64,000 nt of DNA from Bacteroidota bacterium (GTDB taxonomy: Bacteria; Bacteroidota; Bacteroidia; Cytophagales; Cyclobacteriaceae): positions 186,001 through 250,000 of the forward strand of contig JAEYWY010000022.1 in the NCBI GenBank assembly GCA_023428695.1. Direction: 5' to 3'. Numbering within the stretch: the first letter of the stretch is position 1; the number at the start of each line of letters is the position of its first letter. Positions 33,098 through 42,663 of this stretch are shown one piece after another. The position numbers and the translations under genes are program-made. The notes below the pieces were generated by a model, which was given only the letters and a program-made list of their open reading frames with translations, was not told where the DNA came from and did not search any database.

Positions 33098-35785
33098 TCA
33101 GGTACTATACATTACCGCAACAGGAAAATCACTGAGCAGTTCATCTATTGTGAGTCTATTTTCAGAAGTCTCCGCAATTTTGTCCGTAAACACATTCCGC
33201 CACACCTTCGGAGAATCCGGAGGTAAAAAAATAAAATTCTGTTTCAATTCAATATCATCGGATGATTTTTTTCGCATCAATAAAAATGGTGCAACAACAA
33301 GACACCATTGTCCCTGATGATAACGTGCGTAACCGATCGCACAATTCCCCTCACCGAGTTGAGTCAGCGGCAAATAGGAACCTTCACCGAATAAATCCGG
33401 GTGATCCCGACGGAAATTCAATAAGCGCCACGTGGTAAACAGTTTCCTGATTCCATACGCCTGCTCACGTTGCAGAATTGCATTGACGTCGTCGAAGCCG
33501 GTAGCAAACGCTTCACGCAGTTGCATTAGGTAACTGTTTCGCCGTTCGTAATCAACGGGACGCCTGTTGTCCGGGTCTACATAACTCAGATCCCACAACT
33601 CACAGCCCTGATAGATATCCGGAATACCGGGAGCAGTTAATTTTATTACCGTCTGAATAACAGAATAAACGGAAGCGGTTTCGACAATCTTCCTGACGAA
33701 TGGTATGAAGCTTTCGAGGAATGAAGAGCCTGGTTCAAGTATCCTTTCCGTAAACTGTATACATGCGTTCTCATACGCTTCGTCCGGGCTTTCCCAATTC
33801 GTTCGTACTTTCGCTTCGCGCATAGCCTTGACGAGATATTCCTTAACGCGAGCTATCCACTCTTCATTGACGATGTAATCCTCAGGAAATCCACCCAGTA
33901 CAGACTGATACAAAAAGTACTCATCGTTTACCGATGGAGCGGGAAACCCGCCAACGTTTTCATGGAAAGCCTGATTCAATGAAATCCACTCGCGAACTTT
34001 TGAGATCCACTCATCCGGAATTTCACTAAGTACATTCAACCTTGCGCGCGCGTCTTCACCGCGTTTTGTGTCATGTGTAGCCGACGCATTAAGCGACAAC
34101 GGCATTGTTTGCTGCCGGGTGATCATCTTGCGATGAAAGTCCCTTACAGAAGTACCGAGTACCGAAGGATCATCGCCAACCTCATCATGAGAAATAAGCG
34201 GGTGATAAATATAGAATGTCGTATCCTCCACACCTTTGGCGGTCAGCGGTCCGGTAAATTGCATCAGTCTTTTGAGGAAACGTAACCCGGATTCGCGAAG
34301 GGAATCATCTTCGATCGGCGCCACCCACAACCATCGAAGGTGATGAAGTTCATCCGAAAAAGCAGGTTCGAGTAACAGCGCCTCGTGAAACGCACCTTCA
34401 ACGAGTTCCAGTTCAATGCCTGTAAGGGGCAACGCTTCCGGATAAATACGGTACACCGGGAGCGCAAGCATAAACGAGGCGAGGGCACGCTTCATTCGTT
34501 CCTGATCAAATCGCCCGAGCAGCCCTTCGTTGACAAAATACCGGATCAGGTTATCAAGCTCACCAGCCATATGCTTCTCGAGAATAAGTTTTTTGTTTCG
34601 CTGCACCAATTCCTCATACGGTGGCACATCCGTAACAAGGGAGCGATAAAATTCAACGAGGTGTGATGAACCCCGGGGATCGGTAAAAAGCTTGTTGAGC
34701 GTCGAAAGAAACTCATAACCACTTGTACCCTGGATCGGCCAGTGTTCGGGGAGAACCTCATCAGATTCAAGAATCTTCTCGGCGATTATGTAACAATCAT
34801 CCCCGAGAAGTTTTCGAAGGCGTTCAAGGTACTCCGTCGGGTCGTTCAACCCGTCGATGTGGTCGATCCGAACACCCTGGATCAACCCTTCATTGAAGAG
34901 GTGACGCACCAACTTGTGATAATCATCAAAAACAAACTGGTCACCCATGCGAAGGCAGATCAACGAGTTGACCGTAAAGAATCGCCGGTAATTGATTTCG
35001 CTTTCGGTGCGTTTCCAGAATGTCAACCGGTAATACTGCATATCCAGAATTTGTGACATCAACGATTCGTTTGCGCTCACTTCCTTCAATTGTGCAGCAA
35101 GCACCGGAGTAAGACCACTCTGTTCGAGCTTGCGATACCATTCTGTCTTAAATGCGGACCAATCTTCGACCACCGGTTGTTCCCGCGAACGTTGATGCAT
35201 TTCGAGCAACGCATCCCTCAGGTGATTCAACGTTCCTGTGTGTGATGCCAGGACTTCGTATGTCGCGTCACTCACCGGATAACAATCATCAAAATAACAA
35301 AGTATGATTCCGTTCTCTCCAACTGATAGCGTCAGCTCTCCGGCACGAAGACATTCCCGAATTTCTTTTCCAAGAAACGGCACCATAACTTTTCCATGCA
35401 GCTCTTTGCTTTCATGCTCCCAGTCAATATCGAAATAGCGATAGTAAGGTGACGTCTGCCCACGTTCGAGAACATCCATTAGTCGCGTGTTATGGGTGCT
35501 GAACGCCATGTGATTGGGAACGATGTCCTGAATCCAGATCATACCCTTTCCACGAAGCAGTTCAAAGATTTCACGCATTTCCTTTCGCGTACCCACTTCA
35601 GGATTGATGCGATTTGGATCCGTGACGTCATAACCATGCATACTGCCGGGAATAGCGCTTCCGATTGGTGCCGCGTAGATTGCAGAGACACCAAGTTCAT
35701 GCAAGTAAGGTATGATCGCTTTCAACTCCTCAAAGGAAAATTGCTGGTGAAGTTGAACGCGGTATGTAGATGATGGAATGCGCAT
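33098..35785 (-). CDS. treY: Malto-oligosyltrehalose synthase
   Basis: This 895-residue GH13 enzyme turns the reducing-end alpha-1,4 bond of maltooligosaccharides into a trehalose-type alpha-1,1 bond. The TreY start YRVQLHQQFSFEELKAIIPYLHELG and SMHGYDVTDPNRINPEVGT are visible, then IQDIVPNHMAFS (region I), GVRIDHIDGL (nucleophile Asp, region II), CYIIAEKILES (acid/base Glu, region III) and LSLNASATHDTKRGEDARARL (region IV). LTAPGIPDIYQGCELWDLSYVDPDNRRPVDY is a TreY signature. It follows treZ by only 3 bp. Confidence 0.95.
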   Translation of the reverse strand: MRIPSSTYRVQLHQQFSFEELKAIIPYLHELGVSAIYAAPIGSAIPGSMHGYDVTDPNRINPEVGTRKEMREIFELLRGKGMIWIQDIVPNHMAFSTHNTRLMDVLERGQTSPYYRYFDIDWEHESKELHGKVMVPFLGKEIRECLRAGELTLSVGENGIILCYFDDCYPVSDATYEVLASHTGTLNHLRDALLEMHQRSREQPVVEDWSAFKTEWYRKLEQSGLTPVLAAQLKEVSANESLMSQILDMQYYRLTFWKRTESEINYRRFFTVNSLICLRMGDQFVFDDYHKLVRHLFNEGLIQGVRIDHIDGLNDPTEYLERLRKLLGDDCYIIAEKILESDEVLPEHWPIQGTSGYEFLSTLNKLFTDPRGSSHLVEFYRSLVTDVPPYEELVQRNKKLILEKHMAGELDNLIRYFVNEGLLGRFDQERMKRALASFMLALPVYRIYPEALPLTGIELELVEGAFHEALLLEPAFSDELHHLRWLWVAPIEDDSLRESGLRFLKRLMQFTGPLTAKGVEDTTFYIYHPLISHDEVGDDPSVLGTSVRDFHRKMITRQQTMPLSLNASATHDTKRGEDARARLNVLSEIPDEWISKVREWISLNQAFHENVGGFPAPSVNDEYFLYQSVLGGFPEDYIVNEEWIARVKEYLVKAMREAKVRTNWESPDEAYENACIQFTERILEPGSSFLESFIPFVRKIVETASVYSVIQTVIKLTAPGIPDIYQGCELWDLSYVDPDNRRPVDYERRNSYLMQLREAFATGFDDVNAILQREQAYGIRKLFTTWRLLNFRRDHPDLFGEGSYLPLTQLGEGNCAIGYARYHQGQWCLVVAPFLLMRKKSSDDIELKQNFIFLPPDSPKVWRNVFTDKIAETSENRLTIDELLSDFPVAVMYST

Positions 35786-35788
35786 TGA

Positions 35789-37627
35789 TTAGTATTCAAA
35801 AATGACAACTGACTCCGGATGCAGGAGAATTTCGTGATGGCTATTGAACGTGGAAAAAGTAATCTCTCCGGGGCCTAGCCATTCCATTGCCGAAGAGTCA
35901 AATATTTTTTTCGATGGAGGTATTGCTGATGACTGTACCACAAACGGCGACGTACTCTTTCCGAAATTCATCACAACCAGTATCCTATCCGTTGAAAAAG
36001 TTCTGTCGAAAGCAATCACCTTTCCCTTTCCGGATTCGTGAACCTTCATGCTGTCGGGTTGTTTTCCCTGACAGGCAATCCTTTTCTTCCTGAACTGAAT
36101 CAGCGTGGTATAGTATTCAAGTAATCTGTGCTGATACTTGTCTTTCTGGTAATCCCAGCCGAGGATGCACTTTCGAAAAGTCTCCTCATCCTGCGGATCC
36201 GGAACCGGTTTATCCCAGTTGAAATACGCGAACTCACGTTTCCGGCCTTCGCGAACCATTTCAACAAGTCTCTCATCCGTGTGACTGATGAAGTATTGAA
36301 ATGGTCGCTTCTCTCCGTACTCTTCGCCCATAAACAGCATCGGAACCTGCGGGGCAAGCAGATACGCAGCTGCGACAACTTTCAATCCTTCAAATGATAA
36401 ATGATTCGAGAGCCGATCCCCGGCAAGGCGGTTGCCGACCTGATCATGATTTTGCGCGAAGACCACGAACTGTCCGAAGTTTGTTTTCTCCGGTGATGTG
36501 CCGAAATGTTTTTTCCGGTGAACAGAGTACTCACCTGTATATACGTACGAACGTTGGAACGCTTTGGCGAGATGGCTGATTTCACCAAAGTCCTCATAAT
36601 AACCATCCACTTCGCCGGTAACAACAGCGTGCAGTGCATGATGAAACTCATCAATCCATTGTCCGTCCAACCCGAGACCACCTTCACCCTGGCTGATTAT
36701 GTAGCGTGGGTTGTTCAGATCGAACTCTGCAATGAGCACTTTCTCGACGCCGGTTTCCGCCTGGAGTGATTTGACCGTTTTGACAAGTTCGCCAATGAAA
36801 TGACTGGCGCTGAAATCCCATATTGCGTGGACAGCGTCAAGTCGCAAGCCGTCAATGTGGAATTCATCCAGCCACATCAGGGCGTTCTGCCAATAGAAAT
36901 TCCTGACGCCATCACAATACGCATCATCAAAGTTGATGGCCTTGCCCCAAAAAGTCCGGTATTTGTCAGTGAAGTATGGACCGAATGATTCAAAATAATT
37001 TCCCTCTGGGCCCTGATGGTTGTACACGACATCGAGAATAACGGCGATGCCCCGCTCGTGAGCAGCATTTACCAGTTTCTTCAACTCATCGGGCCCACCA
37101 TATGAATCCTGGACAGCAAACGGATACACACCGTCATAACCCCAGTTTCGGGAACCGGGAAATTGTGCAACAGGCATCAGCTCGATTGCATTGATACCAA
37201 GCTCAGCCAGGTAATCAAGTTTCGCGGCGACGCCGGCAAAGGTTCTGGATTCAGAAAACATTCCGACATGCAATTCATAGATAATCATATCCTTCAGCGC
37301 CACACCCTTCCAGTGTTGGTCCGTCCACTGCTGCCAAAAACCGGGAATCGCGGAAAAACCATGAACGCCGTCTGGTTGAAATCGTGATGCGGGATCGGGG
37401 AAAATCTCCCCATTGTCGAGTTGGAAGGCATACCTAGCATTAGCAGCGACGTCATTTATCATCGCTGTCCAGAATCCACGTTGGTCACATGTCATTGACT
37501 CGAATGAACGATGTCCGTTAGATTCAATCACGAGTTTAACATTACGCCTGAGCGGAGCCCAAACTGTGAATGTGCAGGATTGATCAGGGCGGCGAAAGGC
37601 TCCTATCCTCGGATAGATGTAGTTCAT
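35789..37627 (-). CDS. treZ: Malto-oligosyltrehalose trehalohydrolase
   Basis: This 612-residue GH13 enzyme releases trehalose from maltooligosyltrehalose. An N-terminal beta-sandwich (CTFTVWAPLRRNVKLVI) precedes the barrel. VILDVVYNHQGPEGNYF (region I), DGLRLDAVHAI (nucleophile), KVLIAEFDLNNPRYI (acid/base Glu) and FAQNHDQVGNR (region IV) are present. I chose the ATG at 37627; an upstream ATG would add 37 residues unlike the family. It is divergent from the GT4 gene across 215 bp, in which I see only AT-rich DNA and near-matches to promoter boxes. Confidence 0.94.
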   Translation of the reverse strand: MNYIYPRIGAFRRPDQSCTFTVWAPLRRNVKLVIESNGHRSFESMTCDQRGFWTAMINDVAANARYAFQLDNGEIFPDPASRFQPDGVHGFSAIPGFWQQWTDQHWKGVALKDMIIYELHVGMFSESRTFAGVAAKLDYLAELGINAIELMPVAQFPGSRNWGYDGVYPFAVQDSYGGPDELKKLVNAAHERGIAVILDVVYNHQGPEGNYFESFGPYFTDKYRTFWGKAINFDDAYCDGVRNFYWQNALMWLDEFHIDGLRLDAVHAIWDFSASHFIGELVKTVKSLQAETGVEKVLIAEFDLNNPRYIISQGEGGLGLDGQWIDEFHHALHAVVTGEVDGYYEDFGEISHLAKAFQRSYVYTGEYSVHRKKHFGTSPEKTNFGQFVVFAQNHDQVGNRLAGDRLSNHLSFEGLKVVAAAYLLAPQVPMLFMGEEYGEKRPFQYFISHTDERLVEMVREGRKREFAYFNWDKPVPDPQDEETFRKCILGWDYQKDKYQHRLLEYYTTLIQFRKKRIACQGKQPDSMKVHESGKGKVIAFDRTFSTDRILVVMNFGKSTSPFVVQSSAIPPSKKIFDSSAMEWLGPGEITFSTFNSHHEILLHPESVVIFEY

Positions 37628-37842
37628 CAGCAAATTTCTGGTTTGCAAAAATGAAATGTCGTGCCAGACGAACGATAACTTCTGTCGGATGTTGACTAAG
37701 TAGCAGGCACCGGTTTTTATTTGCCAGTACTGCCACATCGTAAAAAATAAACAATAGCAGATCCCTTATTCGACAACCTAACAATTGTAACTTGAATGAA
37801 TTCTGAAACGAGGCTGTTCTTCCGATTCAAAAACTTTTGGAT

Positions 37843-39243
37843 ATGAGAGTACTCATGTTCGGTTGGGAATTTCCACCTGAAATATCCGGTGGACTTGGCA
37901 CTGCTTGCTATGGCCTTACGAAGGCGTTGACAGCAGAAAATGTTGATGTGACATTTGTGGCTCCCCGACTTTCAGGCGCCGAAGACCAGGCCGGCGCCAA
38001 CTTACTTAGCGCCTCCGATATAGAATTGCCGTTGCCGGTGGATAAACATAAACGTATTAAGGTGTTGCGCAAAAAAGAAGAGATTGTTCTTCGCCAACGC
38101 AAACCTCGCATCATTGCGGAAAGATCGACGCACAACGTCACAAAAGTGTTGGTGGAATCATCGCTTGATCCGTACGCACAACCATCCGTGACGCATCAGA
38201 CCTGGCCCGTGGAATCGTGGAACTATGTGCTTGAGCAACAGCCCCCTCTGCGGACGAGCACCACGCGCTTGGTCGAACGGGAAGAAACAATCAAGACATA
38301 TCGATACCCCTTCAAAGGTGGTTATGGCGAAAACCTCGTGGAGGAGGTCTCTGAGTACGCTCGTGCCGCCGGAGAAATCGCGCGACGGTTTGACCACGAT
38401 CTCATTCACGTCCACGACTGGATGACTTTTCGTGCAGGCATTACTTCGAAGAAGGTTAGCCGCAAGCCGCTGATCGTTCACGTGCATGCAACGGAATTTG
38501 ACCGGTCGGGATGTCTTTCAGGACCAGTGTACGACATTGAGCGGGAAGGTCTCGAAGCAGCGGATCGTGTGGTGGCAGTAAGCAACTGGACGAAGGAGAT
38601 ACTGGTCAACAGGTATCGCGTCAGGGCCGACAAGATTTCTGTCATTCACAACGGCATCTTCCGTTCAGGCTCGCGTTGTAAAGAGGCACCCGTTACGGGT
38701 TCGGATGTTGTAACTTTTCTGGGGCGGATTACGCACCAAAAGGGTCCCGGTTATTTTGTTGAGGCAGCGCGAAAGGTCGCTGAACGATTTCCTGATGTAC
38801 ATTTTATTGTGGCAGGCTCTGGGGACCTTCTTCCACAAACAATCGAACGGGTCGCGCAGCTCAGACTGTCTCCGAAGTTTCACTTTACCGGATTCCTGAG
38901 CCGCGAATATATCGAACGCATTTGGTCGATATCGAGTGTGTACGTCATGCCTTCGGTATCGGAACCATTTGGAATAACACCGCTTGAAGCAAGTCAGGCC
39001 GGTGTGCCCGTAATCATTTCGAACCAGAGCGGCGTCGCCGAAGTCATGCCTGATGCATTGAAGGTTGACTTCTGGGACGTGGAGGCACTCGCTGATGCGA
39101 TTTGCAGTGTATTGCATTATAAAAGTCTTTCGAAAATGCTGTCACGACGCAGTGACAGCCATATCGACAAGCTGTCATGGAGTCGTGCGGCCCAAAACCT
39201 TAAAACACTCTATAATGAACAAACGACCAAATCGAAACGCTAA
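37843..39243 (+). CDS. Glycogen synthase-like glycosyltransferase (GT4/GT5 type)
   Basis: This 466-residue GT-B glycosyltransferase begins MRVLMFGWEFPPEISGGLGTACYGLTKAL, the donor-grip start of starch/glycogen synthases. It has HVHDWMTFRAGI and DRVVAVSNWTKEIL, then the Rossmann half with TFLGRITHQKGPGYFVEAA and the C-terminal nucleotide-sugar motif VMPSVSEPFGITPLEASQAGVPVI. A likely role is elongation of alpha-1,4-glucan from a nucleotide glucose. I chose the ATG at 37843. It overlaps the GH57 gene by 29 bp and is the first gene of the rightward glucan arm. Confidence 0.88.
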   Translation: MRVLMFGWEFPPEISGGLGTACYGLTKALTAENVDVTFVAPRLSGAEDQAGANLLSASDIELPLPVDKHKRIKVLRKKEEIVLRQRKPRIIAERSTHNVTKVLVESSLDPYAQPSVTHQTWPVESWNYVLEQQPPLRTSTTRLVEREETIKTYRYPFKGGYGENLVEEVSEYARAAGEIARRFDHDLIHVHDWMTFRAGITSKKVSRKPLIVHVHATEFDRSGCLSGPVYDIEREGLEAADRVVAVSNWTKEILVNRYRVRADKISVIHNGIFRSGSRCKEAPVTGSDVVTFLGRITHQKGPGYFVEAARKVAERFPDVHFIVAGSGDLLPQTIERVAQLRLSPKFHFTGFLSREYIERIWSISSVYVMPSVSEPFGITPLEASQAGVPVIISNQSGVAEVMPDALKVDFWDVEALADAICSVLHYKSLSKMLSRRSDSHIDKLSWSRAAQNLKTLYNEQTTKSKR

Positions 39244-40495
39244 CCGGAAAAATCTGGTGTTATATTTTCAGGTTCACCAGCCCATGCGGCTGAACCGGTT
39301 TACGTTCTTCGACATTGGTTCAGAGAAACCATACTTTGACGACTCCCTGAATAACGAGATCATAGACCGGATTGCGCGCGCTTGTTACCTTCCGGCGAAC
39401 ATGCTGCTGCTGAAATTAATCAGGAAGAACCCGGGTATAAAGGTCACGTTTTCAATCTCGGGGTTGACGCTTGAGAAGCTTGACCTGGTAGCACCCGAGG
39501 TACTCTACAGTTTCCGGGCTCTCGCTGAAACTGGTGCCGTCGAATTCCTTGGTGAAACGCAGTATCATTCACTGGCGTGCATGATTCCGGGTGACGAATT
39601 TGAGAAGCAGGTGATTGAACACCGTAAAAAGCTTGAGCACTACATCGGCGTTACTCCTGCAGTATTCCGCAACACCGAACTCATTTACAACGATGACATT
39701 GCACGCCGCGCTGCATCACTCGGGTTCAAGGGTATTTATTGCGACGGTGTCGAAAAAATTCTCGGCTACAGAAGCCCGCATCATGTGTACTCTTCAGCAG
39801 GGAGTGGCCTGCCAATCTTGTTAAGGAACTACCGCCTGAGTGACGATATCGCGTTCCGTTTCTCCGAACAATCACTCACGGTGGAGAAGTATGTTTCCTG
39901 GCTCAACGCCCTTCCGCCGGAACAAACGCTGATCAACGTCGCGCTGGATTATGAAACATTTGGCGAACATAAAAAGAAATCAACAGGCATCTTCGCATTC
40001 CTGGAGGAGTTGCTTGGGCGCGTGGCAAATGATAAGGGATTAGTAATGCGCACACCATCGGAGGCGATCTCACTTGAGAAACCAAAGGAAAGCCTGGCCG
40101 TTCCGGTTCACGTATCATGGGCCGACCGCGAACGTGACCTCAGCGCGTGGCTTGGTAACCCGATTCAACAGGACGCATTTGACACATTGGTCTCATTAGG
40201 AAAAGATGTAAACAAGATCAATGATCCGTTGCTGCACAAATGCTGGCGGCTCCTTCAAACCAGTGATCACTATTATTATATGTCGACCAAAGAGGGCGAC
40301 GATGGAAACGTGCATGCAATGTTCAGCCCTTACCCCTCTCCATATGAGGCGTTTATCAATTACATGAACGTATTATCAGACTTTCGGCTGATCGCAAATC
40401 GCAAGCTCAGTGCGCTGAGTGAGAAACAAAAGATTGACACTGTGATGATATCTGAAAGCGCGGGGACCAGCGTGTCAGAAACGGGAGGCTGGTAA
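39215..40495 (+). CDS. GH57-family alpha-amylase/glucan-modifying enzyme
   Basis: This 426-residue glycoside hydrolase family 57 protein has LYFQVHQPMRLN (region I), a FLGETQYHSLACM segment, VFRNTELIYND (nucleophile Glu) and LINVALDYETFGEH (catalytic Asp). The family holds alpha-amylases, 4-alpha-glucanotransferases and branching enzymes. The short length and the DYETFGEH motif fit the bacterial amylase subgroup. No GlgB is present nearby. The ATG at 39215 gives the conserved N-terminus and overlaps the GT4 gene by 29 bp, so translation may be coupled. Confidence 0.88.
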   Translation: MNKRPNRNANRKNLVLYFQVHQPMRLNRFTFFDIGSEKPYFDDSLNNEIIDRIARACYLPANMLLLKLIRKNPGIKVTFSISGLTLEKLDLVAPEVLYSFRALAETGAVEFLGETQYHSLACMIPGDEFEKQVIEHRKKLEHYIGVTPAVFRNTELIYNDDIARRAASLGFKGIYCDGVEKILGYRSPHHVYSSAGSGLPILLRNYRLSDDIAFRFSEQSLTVEKYVSWLNALPPEQTLINVALDYETFGEHKKKSTGIFAFLEELLGRVANDKGLVMRTPSEAISLEKPKESLAVPVHVSWADRERDLSAWLGNPIQQDAFDTLVSLGKDVNKINDPLLHKCWRLLQTSDHYYYMSTKEGDDGNVHAMFSPYPSPYEAFINYMNVLSDFRLIANRKLSALSEKQKIDTVMISESAGTSVSETGGW

Positions 40496-40535
40496 GGCAC
40501 GAGGTTTTTGACTGACCCCGGAAAACATTATTCAT

Positions 40536-42656
40536 TTGGAATACAATGCATTTCCGGGGAAACCATATCCCCTTGGCGCGAACTGGGATGGCGCCGGAGT
40601 AAATTTTGCCCTTTTTACTGACAATGCCACCGCCGTCGAACTGTGTCTTTTTGACGAGTCCGATGACAAAAAGGAAGTCGCACGAATCAAATTAACAGAA
40701 CGCACGCACCATGTGTGGCACGCGTACATCGAAGGCGTTGGCCCCGGTCAACTGTATGGCTATCGTGTTCACGGTCCGTACGATCCGCAGAACGGACACA
40801 GGTTCAACCCGAACAAATTACTCATCGATCCTTACGCTAAAGCTGTTGCAGGCACGATCAACTGGAACGACGCACTTTTTGGTTATACGATCGGTCACCC
40901 GGATCAAGACCTCAGCTTTGACGAAGTCGACAGCGCGCCTTATCTCCCGAAGTGCGTTGTGATAAATCCTGAATTCGACTGGGAGGGCGACAAACCAAAG
41001 TATCTTCCCTATCACAAGTCCATCATTTATGAAACACACGTCAAGGGATTCACAAAAACACATCCGGATATCCCTGAGAACATAAGAGGAACGTATGCCG
41101 GCATCGCACACCCTGTTACGATTCAATATCTGAAAGAGCTCGGGATCACTGCAGTGGAACTTATGCCGGTTCACCATTTCATTTCCGACAGACACCTCCA
41201 GGAACGCGGGTTGACTAACTACTGGGGTTACAACACGATTGGTTTTTTTGCGCCTGATGCGAGGTACAGCAGCGGCGGTGTCCGCGGCGAACAGGTCAAC
41301 GAGTTCAAGATGATGGTGAAGGAGTTGCATAAGGCCGGGATCGAAGTAATTCTTGACGTTGTTTACAATCACACCGGAGAAGGGAATCACCTCGGACCAA
41401 CACTTTCATTCCGTGGGATTGACAATGCATCGTACTATCGCCTGATGGAAGATAAGCGATACTACATGGATTACACAGGCACCGGCAATACACTGAATGC
41501 AAACTTGCCGAATGTTCTGCGGCTGATGATGGACAGTCTTCGTTACTGGATTCTTGAAATGCACGTTGATGGTTTTCGGTTCGACCTCGCGTCTACGCTA
41601 GCCCGTGAGTTACACGAAGTAGATCGTCTTAGCGCGTTTTTTGACATTATCCACCAGGATCCTGTGATCTCGCAGGTGAAACTGATAGCCGAACCGTGGG
41701 ATATTGGCGAAGGTGGTTATCAGGTCGGCAAGTTTCCGCAAGGCTGGGCCGAATGGAACGGGTTATACCGGGATTGTCTCCGTGACTTCTGGCGCGGTGC
41801 CGATAGCATACTTGGAGAATTCGCCGCAAGATTCACCGGCAGTCCGGACTTATATGAAGGCGATTACCGGCGACCCACGGCCAGCATCAACTTCATCACT
41901 GCTCACGACGGATTTACGCTTAACGATCTCGTGTCGTATAACCATAAACACAACAATTCCAATCATGAGAACAATCAGGACGGAGAGGAACATAATCGTT
42001 CATGGAACTGCGGACATGAAGGACCATCGCGGGACCCGGCCATAGTAAGGTTGCGTCAACAGCAAAAACGAAATTTCCTGACGACTCTCCTTCTTTCACA
42101 GGGCGTACCAATGATTGTCGCCGGTGATGAAATCAGCCGGACGCAAAAAGGAAACAATAATGCATATTGTCAGGACAACAAAATCTCATGGCTAAACTGG
42201 GAAAACGCCGATGGCGAATTACTGGATTTCACGAAAGCGCTGATCAACTTCAGAAAAAGCCACCCGGCATTTTGTCGCCGGCGCTGGTTTCAGGGTCAAC
42301 CGATCAAAGGCGCAGGACTTGAAGATATCGCGTGGTTTCTTTTCGATGGTACTGAAATGTCAGAGGAACACTGGAACGCAGGCTTTGCAAAAACACTCGG
42401 AGTGTTTCTCTTCGGGCGTGGAATACATTCCGTCGGGCCACGCGGCGAACAGGTTGTGGATGACAGCTTCTATATCATTTTCAACGCGCATCATGAAGGG
42501 CTGGACTTCGTACTGCCTTCTGAAAAGTATGGGAAGGAATGGACCAAACTGATTGACACCACGACAAACGAAATCGGGCCAACCGAAACGTATAAGGCAG
42601 AGGACAAGATTCATGTTTCCGGCCGATCCGTTGTTTTGCTAAGCCATCCCTCATAG
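40536..42656 (+). CDS. glgX: Glycogen debranching enzyme, GlgX type
   Basis: This 706-residue GH13 isoamylase-type enzyme hydrolyses alpha-1,6 branches. An N-terminal CBM48 (GKPYPLGANWDGAGVNFALFTDNATAVELCLF) is followed by VILDVVYNHTGEGNHLG (region I), MHVDGFRFDLAST (nucleophile Asp), LIAEPWDIGEGGYQVGKFP (acid/base Glu) and FITAHDGFTLNDLVSY (region IV). No ATG exists in the open frame between an upstream TGA and the conserved GKPYPLGA motif, so TTG at 40536 is the likely start. It is followed by malQ after 7 bp. Confidence 0.94.
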   Translation: MEYNAFPGKPYPLGANWDGAGVNFALFTDNATAVELCLFDESDDKKEVARIKLTERTHHVWHAYIEGVGPGQLYGYRVHGPYDPQNGHRFNPNKLLIDPYAKAVAGTINWNDALFGYTIGHPDQDLSFDEVDSAPYLPKCVVINPEFDWEGDKPKYLPYHKSIIYETHVKGFTKTHPDIPENIRGTYAGIAHPVTIQYLKELGITAVELMPVHHFISDRHLQERGLTNYWGYNTIGFFAPDARYSSGGVRGEQVNEFKMMVKELHKAGIEVILDVVYNHTGEGNHLGPTLSFRGIDNASYYRLMEDKRYYMDYTGTGNTLNANLPNVLRLMMDSLRYWILEMHVDGFRFDLASTLARELHEVDRLSAFFDIIHQDPVISQVKLIAEPWDIGEGGYQVGKFPQGWAEWNGLYRDCLRDFWRGADSILGEFAARFTGSPDLYEGDYRRPTASINFITAHDGFTLNDLVSYNHKHNNSNHENNQDGEEHNRSWNCGHEGPSRDPAIVRLRQQQKRNFLTTLLLSQGVPMIVAGDEISRTQKGNNNAYCQDNKISWLNWENADGELLDFTKALINFRKSHPAFCRRRWFQGQPIKGAGLEDIAWFLFDGTEMSEEHWNAGFAKTLGVFLFGRGIHSVGPRGEQVVDDSFYIIFNAHHEGLDFVLPSEKYGKEWTKLIDTTTNEIGPTETYKAEDKIHVSGRSVVLLSHPS

Positions 42657-42663
42657 CTATTGA

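Noticed and set aside
40818..41390. 190-codon minus-strand ORF within glgX
   Set aside because: It is a shadow of the conserved glgX barrel region.
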